Of a stretch of 64,000 nucleotides of DNA, positions 10,601 to 19,533 are shown piece by piece; positions within the stretch are counted from its first letter, which is position 1, and each line of letters starts with the position of its first letter. The DNA comes from Cordia subcordata (lineage: Eukaryota > Streptophyta > Magnoliopsida > Boraginales > Cordiaceae). The stretch is from the NCBI GenBank assembly GCA_028554755.1, contig JAPTOF010000001.1, forward strand, positions 40,381,501-40,445,500, read 5' to 3'. The notes below the pieces were generated by a model that saw only the letters and a list, made by a program, of their open reading frames with translations, did no database searches and was not told the origin of the DNA. A program made the position numbers and the translations under genes.

Positions 10601-13527
10601 CTTTAATCTGTTTTAATTAAAGAAATTTGCCTGCAAAAGAGTGACCAGCCTCTCACATTAGTCATCATACAGGGATTACAATTCATTTCTGAAAATCGTT
10701 CATGCTTTGTGTTACAGTTCTTTGCTTCTGATGAGAGGATAAAGGCAGTCAGAAAGATGATAATGGCAGTGACGGCTGAACAGAGGAAGGAAGCTCTTGA
10801 TTTGTTGTTGCCTTATCAACGATCAGATTTTGAAGGCATTTTCCGCGCAATGGACGGTACTTCTTATCTTCACGAACTTGTCAATAGCAAGACGCAAATC
10901 CGTTTAGAACAAGGCAAAAACTGGGATTTCTATATGAAAAAAGATGCAAAATTTTTAGCCATTGATGACTTTGCATGATCTTATGCTGATATTAATATTT
11001 ACAAACATCTACAAATGCTTTATCGAGAAGAAGAAAACAGGGGGAAAATGATAAACTATATTGATGTAGAGTTGTACTAGTAAAATAGCTAGATGTCTTG
11101 GTTGAGACATGAAATTATGAAGTTATATAAGGAGTGTAATTCATATTTCAGGTTTTCCTGTGACAATCAGATTGTTAGATCCTCCACTTCATGAATTTCT
11201 GCCAGAAGGTGACCTTGAACAGATTGTCAGTGAACTTACCTCAGATACTGGCATGACTGAAGAAGAAGTTTATGGGAAGATCGAAAAATTATCAGAAGTA
11301 AATCCCATGCTTGGATTTCGGGGATGCAGGTCTTGTCTTCTCTCTACATACTGATGGCATACTGTGTCATTCTTCCATTTGGCGAAATTCATGAAATTGG
11401 AGTGAAGTTTATAATTTTATAATATGGACTGGAGAATTGCAGCCTTGATTTTACACATTTTTTTGCTGGCAATGTATGTCTATATCAGGTCCAAACTGTT
11501 TCTATTTTCCTCACGCTGAGGTCTAATGCATACAGGCTAGGAATATCCTATCCAGAGCTGACAGAGATGCAGGTACGTGCAATATTCCAGGCTGCTGTCA
11601 CCATGAGAAACCAAGGTGTCAAAGTCCTTCCAGAAATAATGGTTCCACTTGTTGGGACGCCGCAGGTATTTCTTGATCTTATTTCAGATTCCGCATCAGC
11701 CACTAATCATAGCTTCAAAATTGATGAGTATGATAAGAGAGAATACACATATCTATGCTCTTCCCCCCGCCCCAACAGACTCAAATAAGAGAAGGAAGAA
11801 AAGGAAGTAAAAATGATTACTTATTTTCTCCTCTGCTAAGCTCCACCGAAGGCATGCAAAGTCTGCAAATTAACCGAGTGCACTATTAACTTTCTTTCTG
11901 AAATTATACTGGTTCTACAAGTCAAATGGTATGGCCTAATGCTGCCTCTTTTGTGATAAGTGTACTGATTACAGTTTCTAAGTGACAGGAATTAGGACAT
12001 CAAGTGAGTTTGATCCACAGTGTTGCGGAGAAGGTATTCTCCGAGATGGGAACCTCATTGAGCTATAGGATGGGCACCATGATTGAGATTCCTAGAGCTG
12101 CTTTGGTTGCGGATGAGGTAATATTCTGCTCATTTATATGTGGAGTTCTATCTAAATCCGTTGTTACATCTCGATTGAATAAATTAAACTGGCTACCATC
12201 TTTTGCAAAATGTCTCTCTATTTCTGCTAAGATCCAAGATGACTGTTTCATGGCATGTCCCGTGGTGGAAGTTAACCCATCTTGAGACGCTGCTGATCCT
12301 CTGTCAGACTTTTGCGTGTTTCGACATAATTTCTTACCATTTAGAAAGCCTTCTCCAGAAGTACTGGAAAGTATTGTTCACAGGAACCATTACCCTAGTG
12401 CTTCACTGGAACTGAAGAGATGCAAAAGACTTGTACGAGTTGCATCTTAAGAATAATACTAATCTGCTTACCACAAAATTATGCTTAATGAAAAATCTAC
12501 ATGCATACTAGCTTCAAACTACAGAAGACTAACTTGAGACGATTGACAATTTTCTACTGGAAAAAGCATTATAAAAAGCGACTTAGATGTGTTCTCCTTT
12601 CTTTCTTTAATGATTGTAGATCGCGAAGGAAGCCGAGTTCTTTTCGTTCGGGACCAATGATCTTACTCAAATGACATTTGGATACAGTAGAGATGATGTT
12701 GGCAAGTTTCTTCCGATATACCTATCCAAAGGCATTCTTCAACATGATCCTTTTGAGGTCAGTTCATCACTTGACACGGTGTAATTACAACAGATGAAAT
12801 GATAAGAAAGCTAAGTACTTAGACAATGAAACTTCATTCTGTCTTCAGGTCCTTGATCAAAAAGGCGTCGGCCAACTTATCAAGATTGCCACAGAACGTG
12901 GTCGTGCTGCCCGGCCGAGCTTGAAGGTGAGTATGGGATTGATGTGCGCGCTTGATCAGATTGAAATTGTATTGGCTAAAAGATGCAAGACATTCCTGTC
13001 GCGCCCCAAAGTCCCTCCTAAGAACTTCGGGAAAAACAAGATCCTGAAGTTCTTAGGATGGACTTTGGGGCGTGACAGTTCCCCACTCTCGTTGTAATAT
13101 GCTTCCTAGCTATTAACCTCGCGATCCTCTGAATGCTGCAATGCGCAAAATGAATACCCCACCGATAAACTACTCCATGTTTTCAAACCAAACGGTTTAC
13201 TAAACGAGAGTAAGCGTTCTAAAAATTAACCCCGCATAACAGGTCGGAATTTGCGGAGAACATGGCGGTGAGCCTTCTTCTGTCGCATTCTTCGCAGAGG
13301 CTGGGCTTGACTACGTTTCATGCTCTCCGTTCAGGTTTAGTCTTTTATTTACTATTATGATACTGTCACGTATTCCTGATTCGTTTATCTTATGGTACTG
13401 CTACCATTGCGCGTAAATGCTATTTTTGTGTTTGCCTTTTTAAGAACTTACCCATACTAATATGTGCATTTTCTCTGTTAACAGAGTGCCTATTGCTAGG
13501 CTAGCCGCAGCTCAAGTTGCAGCGTGA
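4636..13527 (+). CDS. PPDK: Pyruvate, phosphate dikinase, plastid form (20 exons, complete)
   Basis: PPDK interconverts pyruvate, ATP and Pi with phosphoenolpyruvate, AMP and PPi. Exons: 4636-4953, 6338-6394, 6780-7013, 7555-7692, 7945-8107, 8238-8473, 8572-8700, 8852-9031, 9530-9667, 9904-10068, 10142-10303, 10388-10477, 10718-10856, 11152-11329, 11536-11665, 11989-12117, 12620-12757, 12849-12926, 13243-13334, 13485-13527. All join in frame, giving 978 codons, close to the usual 950-965 for plastid PPDK. Exon 1 (106 residues, Ser/Arg-rich) is a probable transit peptide. The nucleotide-binding half begins with [10 protein letters not shown] and includes [23 protein letters not shown] (exon 10) carries the catalytic His, about residue 560, with the regulatory Thr two residues before it. 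[12 protein letters not shown] (exon 19) carries the catalytic Cys, about residue 938. Every diagnostic motif is intact, so I expect an active enzyme. ATG 4636 is chosen because no other in-frame ATG precedes it. Confidence 0.97.
5648..5656 (+). promoter_or_regulatory. G-box/ABRE-like element in PPDK intron 1
   Basis: ACACGTGGC, a textbook ABRE/G-box, lies 126 bases upstream of the alternative first exon ATG at 5782. A TATTAATA at 5707-5714 could serve as the TATA element between them. This suggests an internal promoter for the cytosolic PPDK transcript responsive to ABA or bZIP factors. The motif is read directly; the function is inferred. Confidence 0.45.
5782..5787 (+). CDS. PPDK: Alternative first coding exon of cytosolic PPDK (ATGAAG)
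   Basis: The bases ATGAAG are followed at once by a donor-like GTAAAG. Spliced in phase 0 to exon 2 at 6338 they give M-K followed by [19 protein letters not shown], a start without a transit peptide. The predicted cytosolic isoform is 874 residues. Known plant PPDK genes use two promoters, the second inside intron 1, to make plastid and cytosolic forms from one gene. The short leader just upstream has no earlier ATG between about 5715 and 5782. Transcript evidence is not available here. Confidence 0.7.
6542..6694. mobile_element. MITE-like foldback element in PPDK intron 2
   Basis: The ends are imperfect inverted repeats: left CTGTTTGGATTGGCTTCTTT and right AAAGCAAATCCAAACGAGCC. The right end is followed by TAA. 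The ends resemble those of the Tourist-like elements at 18153 and 50130. No coding capacity. The left boundary is uncertain. Confidence 0.45.
12996..13078. repeat. Near-perfect 37-bp inverted repeat (hairpin) in PPDK intron 18
   Basis: The left arm 12996-13032 and right arm 13042-13078 are reverse complements with three mismatches, two of which would be G:U pairs in sense RNA, around a 9-base loop. The arms begin and end with CTGTC and GACAG. It could be a small foldback transposon, a relic of inverted LTR ends or a precursor of small RNA; sequence alone does not decide. Confidence 0.8.
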
Positions 13528-15993
13528 GGAAGATTATACTACCTTTTATCACTATCATATTTCACATCTTTGGATATAATGTTTTGTAAATAAATAATAG
13601 TTCAAAATTATTCTATGTTGCAAATAAACATTACAGCTAAAATCTCTTCTGAGAAGATTTTCAAATTGATGTATGTATGTGAGACAATATGAGAGAACAA
13701 GTAACATGTATGCCACTTCATTTCCACCAAAAATTGGCTGTAATGCAAGAAGTTGTAATAATCTATAAACGAAAATGACAGATTGTCGTATTGATTTTAT
13801 ACGGTTGATTCGAAATCTATGGCGAGAATTTCACTTTAAAATATGATTATAATGAATTAAATTTAAGGTTATAAATCTACATAGAAGCATATCCCAAAAC
13901 TATTTTGAAATACACATGTATCTATCTCAATTTTTTTTTAAATGTGAATATTTAATATAAAAAAAAATCAAATTAGCCTGTCATTGAAAAGAATTCTAAT
14001 GCCTTAACTTCACTAAAATAAAATTCTAGATTCTCCACAGCAGACGGTAATTTGGATTAAAAGGAGAAATTCAATTTTTGAGACGTGGAATTATAATAAA
14101 TCATTATTCAATTAGTTTACTTAATTCATAGGGCAGGAAGGTACATTCGTAGTTAAGGATTTACTTTTATCTTCGTTAACAAATTATTGAAATTTTTATC
14201 TTTAAAATCAATTAGTTAATGAAAAAAATAATTCGTTTGATGCAGTATTTCGTGTTCGTGTGTGACCCACGCCACGCAAAGAGACGGAAGTCTCCGGACT
14301 CATAACAACTTGTATACAAGGAAAAAGAAGTGTGAGTGGGAGCAAGTACAATAAATGGAGATCGCATTATTTCGCGAAAAACACGGCCATTTTGTGTTCA
14401 ATTGCCATGGTCAAAACCAAACTTGGACAACCCCACTCAATAAGATTTGGAATGATTCCACAAATTCTAATCATTTACACAATGACACCAAACCAAAAAC
14501 GTTTTAGTAAGATTACATTATTTTCTTTTGTCAGAAAGAAATATTTATATTAACATAAAAGAGTACAAGATACAAAATAACAAACAAACACAGGTCTATT
14601 TAGCAAAAAAATACGACTCTAGAAAAAGAGTACAAGTTCTAACAAAAAAATAAAAGACCTACCACAATTGCATAAGCGATCCAATCCGTCACGCGGTTAG
14701 GATGACCATAGATATGCTCAGTTGCATAGCCAAGATCAAAAAATAAAAAGAATTTTCAAATAACAGATGAACATTTCCAAACCACAACAAACTTGTATTA
14801 TACCAGAGTCAACCATCACAAAAATAGTAGCACTAGAAGATGTAACCAAAGTGATTACACTAGACTACTCATTATTCTAACAAGAGTCATCAAGAGAACA
14901 AAATACCTGAAATTCTATATGATTGGTGGAGGAAATACTAAATAGTTGAAATAACACAATAACTATAAACAAAAAAGAAAAAAAAAATAGAAGTGATAGA
15001 TACAGAAAAAAAAAAAAAAGAGAGAGAGTGAGTGAGTGAGGAGAAGATGATGCCACCAGTCCATGGCTGAGGTCTAGAGGAAGGGAGAAGAACCCGCAAA
15101 AACGAACCGGAGAAGAAAGAGAGAGAAAAAGGGGGAGGGGGCCTGTGAAACCCTTGGTAATGATTGTTTGCTCTAGTAAAGATTTGGACTATTAATTCAG
15201 TTCCAAATTTACAATTTCATCGTGTAACATATTAACCACTAATAATTTCAGGAACCCCGTGTTGAGAAAATTTTATCCATCTTGTTTTTTAATCAAAGAT
15301 AATCATATTCTTCTTTTGTCAGGGAAAAAATTATATTATTCACAAAACACTGACGACCCAATTTACAACACGGTTAGGACTTAAGCATTAGAAGACAGGA
15401 GAAAACATAAATTTGGGATCAAGATTACGATGACACCATTGAACCTGGACAAAAATGTGCAAAACCCAGATACAATGCATTTGTTGCTCTGCTTTGCTCT
15501 AAAAAAAAAAAAACAGAAAAAAAAATTACAAAGAAACAAATGAAGCACAAAAAATTAATTTCCTAAATTTGCCTTCTCTTGCTATTATCAAATTTTCAGT
15601 ACATGAAGATCCAACTTACAGAAAGGCTTTTCTTAACATCACAACATCAACAACAGCTCAGCACAACACATTCTATTACATAAAATTTATTTTTCACATC
15701 CTTTCCATAACTAAAAATTCATCACAAAAAGGGCATTACATCTCACTTTACATAACAACCTAAATGCCCACTTACATTTTTAAACAGCCCCTCACCATTT
15801 ACATTACATAAAACATAGGTTTTAATTTAAGATTTAATACCGCCTTGAATCAGCTCTCTTGCTCAATTTCTCAGGCCTTATAATTTCTCCGTTTTGGGAA
15901 AAAAATATCGCGGAGAAATGTAATTAAGTCCTTGAAAAATGAGAGCAGTAGCCAATTAAAAGATGTATTACTAACATTTATTTAACTTGCGAG
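13528..15993. other. PPDK 3' flank and convergent intergenic region
   Basis: PPDK (+) and the PNRC-like gene (-) converge here. The left part should hold the PPDK 3' UTR. About 14520-14760 looks like a degraded retrotransposon end on the minus strand (separate entry). 15000-15140 is purine-rich with GAGTGA and GAGA runs. I see no conserved coding exon. Confidence 0.5.
14520..14760 (-). mobile_element. Possible LINE 3'-end remnant
   Basis: On the minus strand a short frame reads HPNRVTDWIAYAI, resembling the end of LINE RNase H domains (NRVADWLA). It is followed by a T-rich tail region ending in TTAATATAAATATTTCTTTC and then AAAAG, as at many plant LINE 3' ends. The fragment is short and the match is from memory, so it may be chance. 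Confidence 0.3.
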
Positions 15994-16090
15994 GACTCAT
16001 TTGGATTGACTTTTAAAGCTCAAACTTTCTAACAAGAGTTTTAGCTTTTTTCGCAGCTAATAAAAAAAAAAAAGTCAATCCAAACGTGTC
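15994..16090. mobile_element. 97-bp MITE with 21-bp terminal inverted repeats, 9 bp from the PNRC-like stop codon
   Basis: The left end GACTCATTTGGATTGACTTT and right end AAAGTCAATCCAAACGTGTC are inverted repeats with two mismatches. Between them lies an inverted AGCT-containing stretch, so the whole element can fold. It lies in the presumed 3' UTR of the minus-strand gene at 16100-16669. Confidence 0.7.
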
Positions 16091-16099
16091 GGGTTTAAA

Positions 16100-16669
16100 T
16101 CATTCGAGCCGGAGCAAGCGCCTCAGATCTCTTGTTGCAGAGTCATCAAACGGCTTCAGCTCCTGCTTCTTAAAGAAAGACGGCAAAGGGAGAGAGCTAG
16201 GAGAGGGTGAAACGGAGAAGGCCGAGCCGGCGTAAACATCGGCCGGTCGGCCCACTCTGATCTGCTTGGGCAACATTTCGGGCTGCTCCGGGCCCAACCT
16301 TTCGGTCCCATAAGCTACCAAATCACCTTCCCCTCCTGCCTTGGAGGTGCTTTTGGTGTCACTCTTAATCTTGGAATTGAGAGAATCCAACGACTGGCCT
16401 CTCCTCAAGAGGGTCACCTGGCCCATCACGGGCCGGGCTCCGTTAAGATCGTCCGTGCAAGGCCCGCATCTTCTGTAACTCGAGGACTCCTGATGCTGTT
16501 GATGTTGATTATGATAATAATTGTTGAATTTCCTCCTGGGCTCTGTTCGGGCCGGGCCGGGCTTCCGGTAAGTCTTGGTATACCCATGGGGGATATAGTG
16601 TCTCCGGCCATGAAATCCAGCTGGGCCTACCCTTAAACAATCTTGGGGTCTCAAAACCTCTGTTCCCAT
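16100..16669 (-). CDS. Small PNRC-like protein with proline motif and LXXLL box
   Basis: Single-exon frame of 189 residues from ATG at 16667-16669 to TGA at 16100-16102. The N-terminus starts MGTEVLRPQDCL; the middle is basic and Asn/His/Gln-rich. Near the C-terminus SPSPSSLPLPSFF (residues 154-166) matches the short proline motif of the proline-rich nuclear receptor coactivator (PNRC) family. It is followed by DLRRLLRLE, which contains LRRLL, an LXXLL box. In animals PNRC2 uses such a proline segment to bind the decapping protein DCP1. A role in mRNA decapping in plants is an inference. Many plant proteins with this C-terminus are annotated only as hypothetical. Codon use and the Kozak-like AAAATGG context support a real gene. 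A TATA candidate lies at about 17191-17200. Confidence 0.8.
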   Translation of the reverse strand: MGTEVLRPQDCLRVGPAGFHGRRHYIPHGYTKTYRKPGPARTEPRRKFNNYYHNQHQQHQESSSYRRCGPCTDDLNGARPVMGQVTLLRRGQSLDSLNSKIKSDTKSTSKAGGEGDLVAYGTERLGPEQPEMLPKQIRVGRPADVYAGSAFSVSPSPSSLPLPSFFKKQELKPFDDSATRDLRRLLRLE

Positions 16670-17190
16670 TTTCTTCTCCCAAAAAGAACCAAAAAAAAAT
16701 GAAAATAAAACAAAGCAAATGAAACCCCAAAAAGGAAAAAAAAGAAAGAAAAAAAACTAATCTAGATTATATTCAACCAACGCTATAACATGGAAGATGT
16801 AGAGAATTGGATGAAAAAATTTTCCCCTTCTCCGACGCGAAACGAAGAGAAAGGGAGTAAAATGAAATTAACTTCAGCAACTCAAAACCAAATTCTTTTT
16901 CACTTTTTTTTCTCCTCTTCCTCGAATAAGGGAGGGAGAAACTACAGACAATTCTTATTCTCCAACCTGTTCTTCCCTTTTTTTTTTTTTTGGATTATTG
17001 TTTTTTTCCTCACCCCTTCCTCAAGTGGGGAGGGAGTAAAAGTAATGGGATTCTTGTTTCAAGTCAATCTCTACCCAAGAAGAAAAGGAGAGGAAAAGAG
17101 GAAAAAAAGAGAAGAAGGGAAAAAAAATTCAGTTGTGAGCAAGCTTTGCTGCTTGTTGATTCACACAAATGGAGATGGTGGTGAGTGGTT

Positions 17191-17200
17191 TATATATAAT
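17191..17200 (-). promoter_or_regulatory. Candidate TATA box of the PNRC-like gene
   Basis: Read on the minus strand the bases are TTATATATAA, about 520 bases upstream of the ATG. A (GA)n tract (CT-rich on the minus strand) at about 17235-17252 lies just upstream. Together they would give a leader of roughly 490 bases. Position-based inference. Confidence 0.35.
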
Positions 17201-17857
17201 ACCAAATGTGTGAAGACGAAAAAGAAAGGCAGGGAGAGAGAGAGAGAGAGAGGTGTTAGTTGCGGGTTGAGTAGTTTCCTACCGACTTTCGCTTTTAGCG
17301 ACGTGTGAAGACGGTTGAAAAGCTATGCGAAAAAAAAAAAAACCAAAAAAGAGAAAAAAAAAGAAAAAAAAAAGAAGGTGAAAAATTAAAAAAAAAGAAG
17401 GTGAAAAAGGAGGGCGGCCCTCTTTGAAATGATTTTTCTACTTGTGGTATCGGGTCGACCGTGGGCCGTGGGGCCAACTCTTCCTCCGTCTAGTGGCTTT
17501 CCTTGTTTGAGGATATGCGACGTGAAATATCTTTTCGGATAACAATATAAAATCACAAAAGGAAGATGTTAAAAAAAAGAAAAAGAGAAAACAGCTAACT
17601 TAGGTTCTATTTGACCAAATTTAAAGATTTTAGTTGTTGAATTGTAAAATTTTTTGTGGTAAAAACAAATGTGATATTTTCAAATTGATATTCAACATGC
17701 ACAGATGTATTAATTTGTTCTTAAAATTCCTAACTGTAGATTATAAGAATACGTCAATTCCTAGATTTTAAAAATACCTACCTCTTGACCAAAATATTGA
17801 CATCAAAATTGCCATCAATGAAAGCTCTAACCACTTCAAGGACAATATTTTCTAGAG

Positions 17858-17898
<41 letters not shown>

Positions 17899-18128
17899 CT
17901 TGTTTGTTCCATCTAGCTCTATTTATATAGAATTTTATAAAGTTCAAATCCTACATCAAGTCAGAAACCTAATTGGATTGGAGATTAATATTGGAAAAAT
18001 TGAAGAGTTTCACTTAATAATTAATCCTCAATAATTATGTAATTTCAAGATTAATTCTATAATTTGAAACTAAAAAAGAAAGAAAAAAGAAAAAAAAGCT
18101 GAAAAAAAGAAAAAAAAAAGCTAAAGAT

Positions 18129-18889
18129 TAGGGATGACAATGATGTGGATTAAGGGCCCCTTTAGATTAACTTGTTTTAAATGCGTTTTTTTTAACAATT
18201 GTTTTTAGAAGCTAAAAATTTCGACTTCTAAAAAAATTATTAAATTTTTTTTTCAAAGTTTCAGTTTTTTTAAAAATCAAATCAAATAATTATTACAAAT
18301 TTAATATAACTTTTTTAAAAAAAATATTTTTTTCTTAAAAAAAAACCAATTCAAATAAGCCCTAAGCATGGAATGTGCTTATCCCTATTTCTCACTTGAG
18401 AATAAAACTCTTATCTCTACCCTTATCATATATTGATATTGAGGTAGACTCCTATAATATTGTCCCTACCTCTATTGGATGGGAAAAACCCTGCTCTACC
18501 TTTATGCGATACTAGTCAACAAGGTTAATGACATTCATTTTCTTTAAAAATACTAATGCATAAGAATATATTAAGTTAACTTTTACATCTAAACAAATAT
18601 ATACATATATATATATATATATAATGATACTAATGTTTATATTCAAATATATAAAATATATTAAAAATATATACAAAATAATATAATGTTTATATAAAAA
18701 TATATAAGTACATATTAGAAGTAACGAATATGTATATATAGCGGGGCAAGGTGCACAAATCCCTACCCCCGCTCCAATCTCACCTCGCCCCTAGAAGGGG
18801 TTTTTTGACGAAAACACCACCTTTGCTCTTGCAGTACTCTTATGATACTTATATGAAGCGGAACGGGACGACGTACCATTGCCATCTTA
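18129..18889. mobile_element. Degraded inverted-repeat element carrying a nested MITE
   Basis: The left end TAGGGATGACAATG and right end CATTGCCATCTTA are imperfect inverted repeats about 760 bp apart. The interior has the G/C-rich blocks (CCCCGCTCCAATCTCACCTC) typical of the widespread plant repeat that begins GGGATGGCAATGG. A Tourist-like MITE is inserted near the left end. Non-coding. Family assignment is by resemblance. Confidence 0.45.
18155..18364. mobile_element. Tourist-like (PIF/Harbinger) MITE, nested copy
   Basis: Flanked on both sides by TAA. Ends are GGGCCCCTTTAGATTAACTT and, inverted, GGGCTTATTTGAATTGGTTT. The interior block AATCAAATAATTATTACAAA is shared with the element at 50130-50364, so the two are copies of one family. 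Confidence 0.65.
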
Positions 18890-19133
18890 ATTGAAGATAG
18901 ATTTAAAAATAAAAAATAATTAATATTTTTGATAAATTTTGGGGACTAGCCAAAAATTTGTCCTTTAGGTTAGTGGTTGATGCTTGAGTTGACGGCGTCA
19001 AGTTTGATGGAGACTTTGTCGTGTTGTGTACCTGGACGGAAATAATTATTTGTGTGGGGACCACCAAATGGTTGCCTTTGTTTCTGGGTTTTGTTCATCT
19101 GTCTAGTGCTCACCTTGTGGGCTGAGCTTCCGT

Positions 19134-19355
19134 CACGCAAGGTTGATATTTGCTCGTCTGGTACCAATGGCATTCTGCCACGTGTCCGAGGAGAGACTAG
19201 AACAAGGCTCATGTAGTCATATACTCTTCTTTTTTTTTTTTTATTAAAAAAGGGTTGGTCCACGCAAGGTTGATATTTGCTCGTCTGGTACCAATGGCAT
19301 TCTGCCAGGTGTCCGAGGAGAGACTAGAACAAGGCTCATGTAGTCATATACTCTT
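19134..19355 (+). repeat. 95-bp direct duplication, period 127 bp
   Basis: Bases 19134-19228 and 19261-19355 are the same 95-bp sequence with one difference (CACGTG versus CAGGTG). They are separated by a T-rich spacer. Both copies end in GTCATATACTCTT, which is also the target-site duplication of the adjacent SINE. Confidence 0.9.
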
Positions 19356-19533
19356 TTTTTTAAATAAAAAGAACTATTCCCATTGCTGCGAGAGACCAAC
19401 GGCCATTTAATCCAAAGAAGAAATTTCACAATATTTCAATGAATCGCCATCACACATATTCGAACCCGCATTGTCGGAGTGTTTCCACCCCAATCACTTG
19501 ACTACTTACCAACTCACCTATGCCCCTAGGGGC
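19356..19533 (-). mobile_element. tRNA-derived SINE with 13-bp target-site duplication
   Basis: On the minus strand it begins GCCCCTAGGGGCATAGG. It has a pol III A-box-like TAGGTGAGTTGG and a B-box-like GGGTTCGAATA at tRNA-like spacing, then a unique body, and ends in an A-rich tail. It is flanked by identical 13-bp repeats GTCATATACTCTT at 19343-19355 and 19534-19546. The box pair, tail and duplication together support a SINE. The family name is not determined. Confidence 0.75.

Noticed and set aside
11571..11578. Strong splice donor CAG|GTACGT inside PPDK exon 15
   Set aside because: The protein continues through it in the conserved frame ([12 protein letters not shown]), and using it would delete conserved residues, so it is probably a decoy.
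16790..17308. 172-codon plus-strand frame opposite the PNRC-like 5' region
   Set aside because: Low-complexity Lys/Glu/Phe translation of A/T- and GA-rich DNA; it lies in the leader and promoter of the minus-strand gene.
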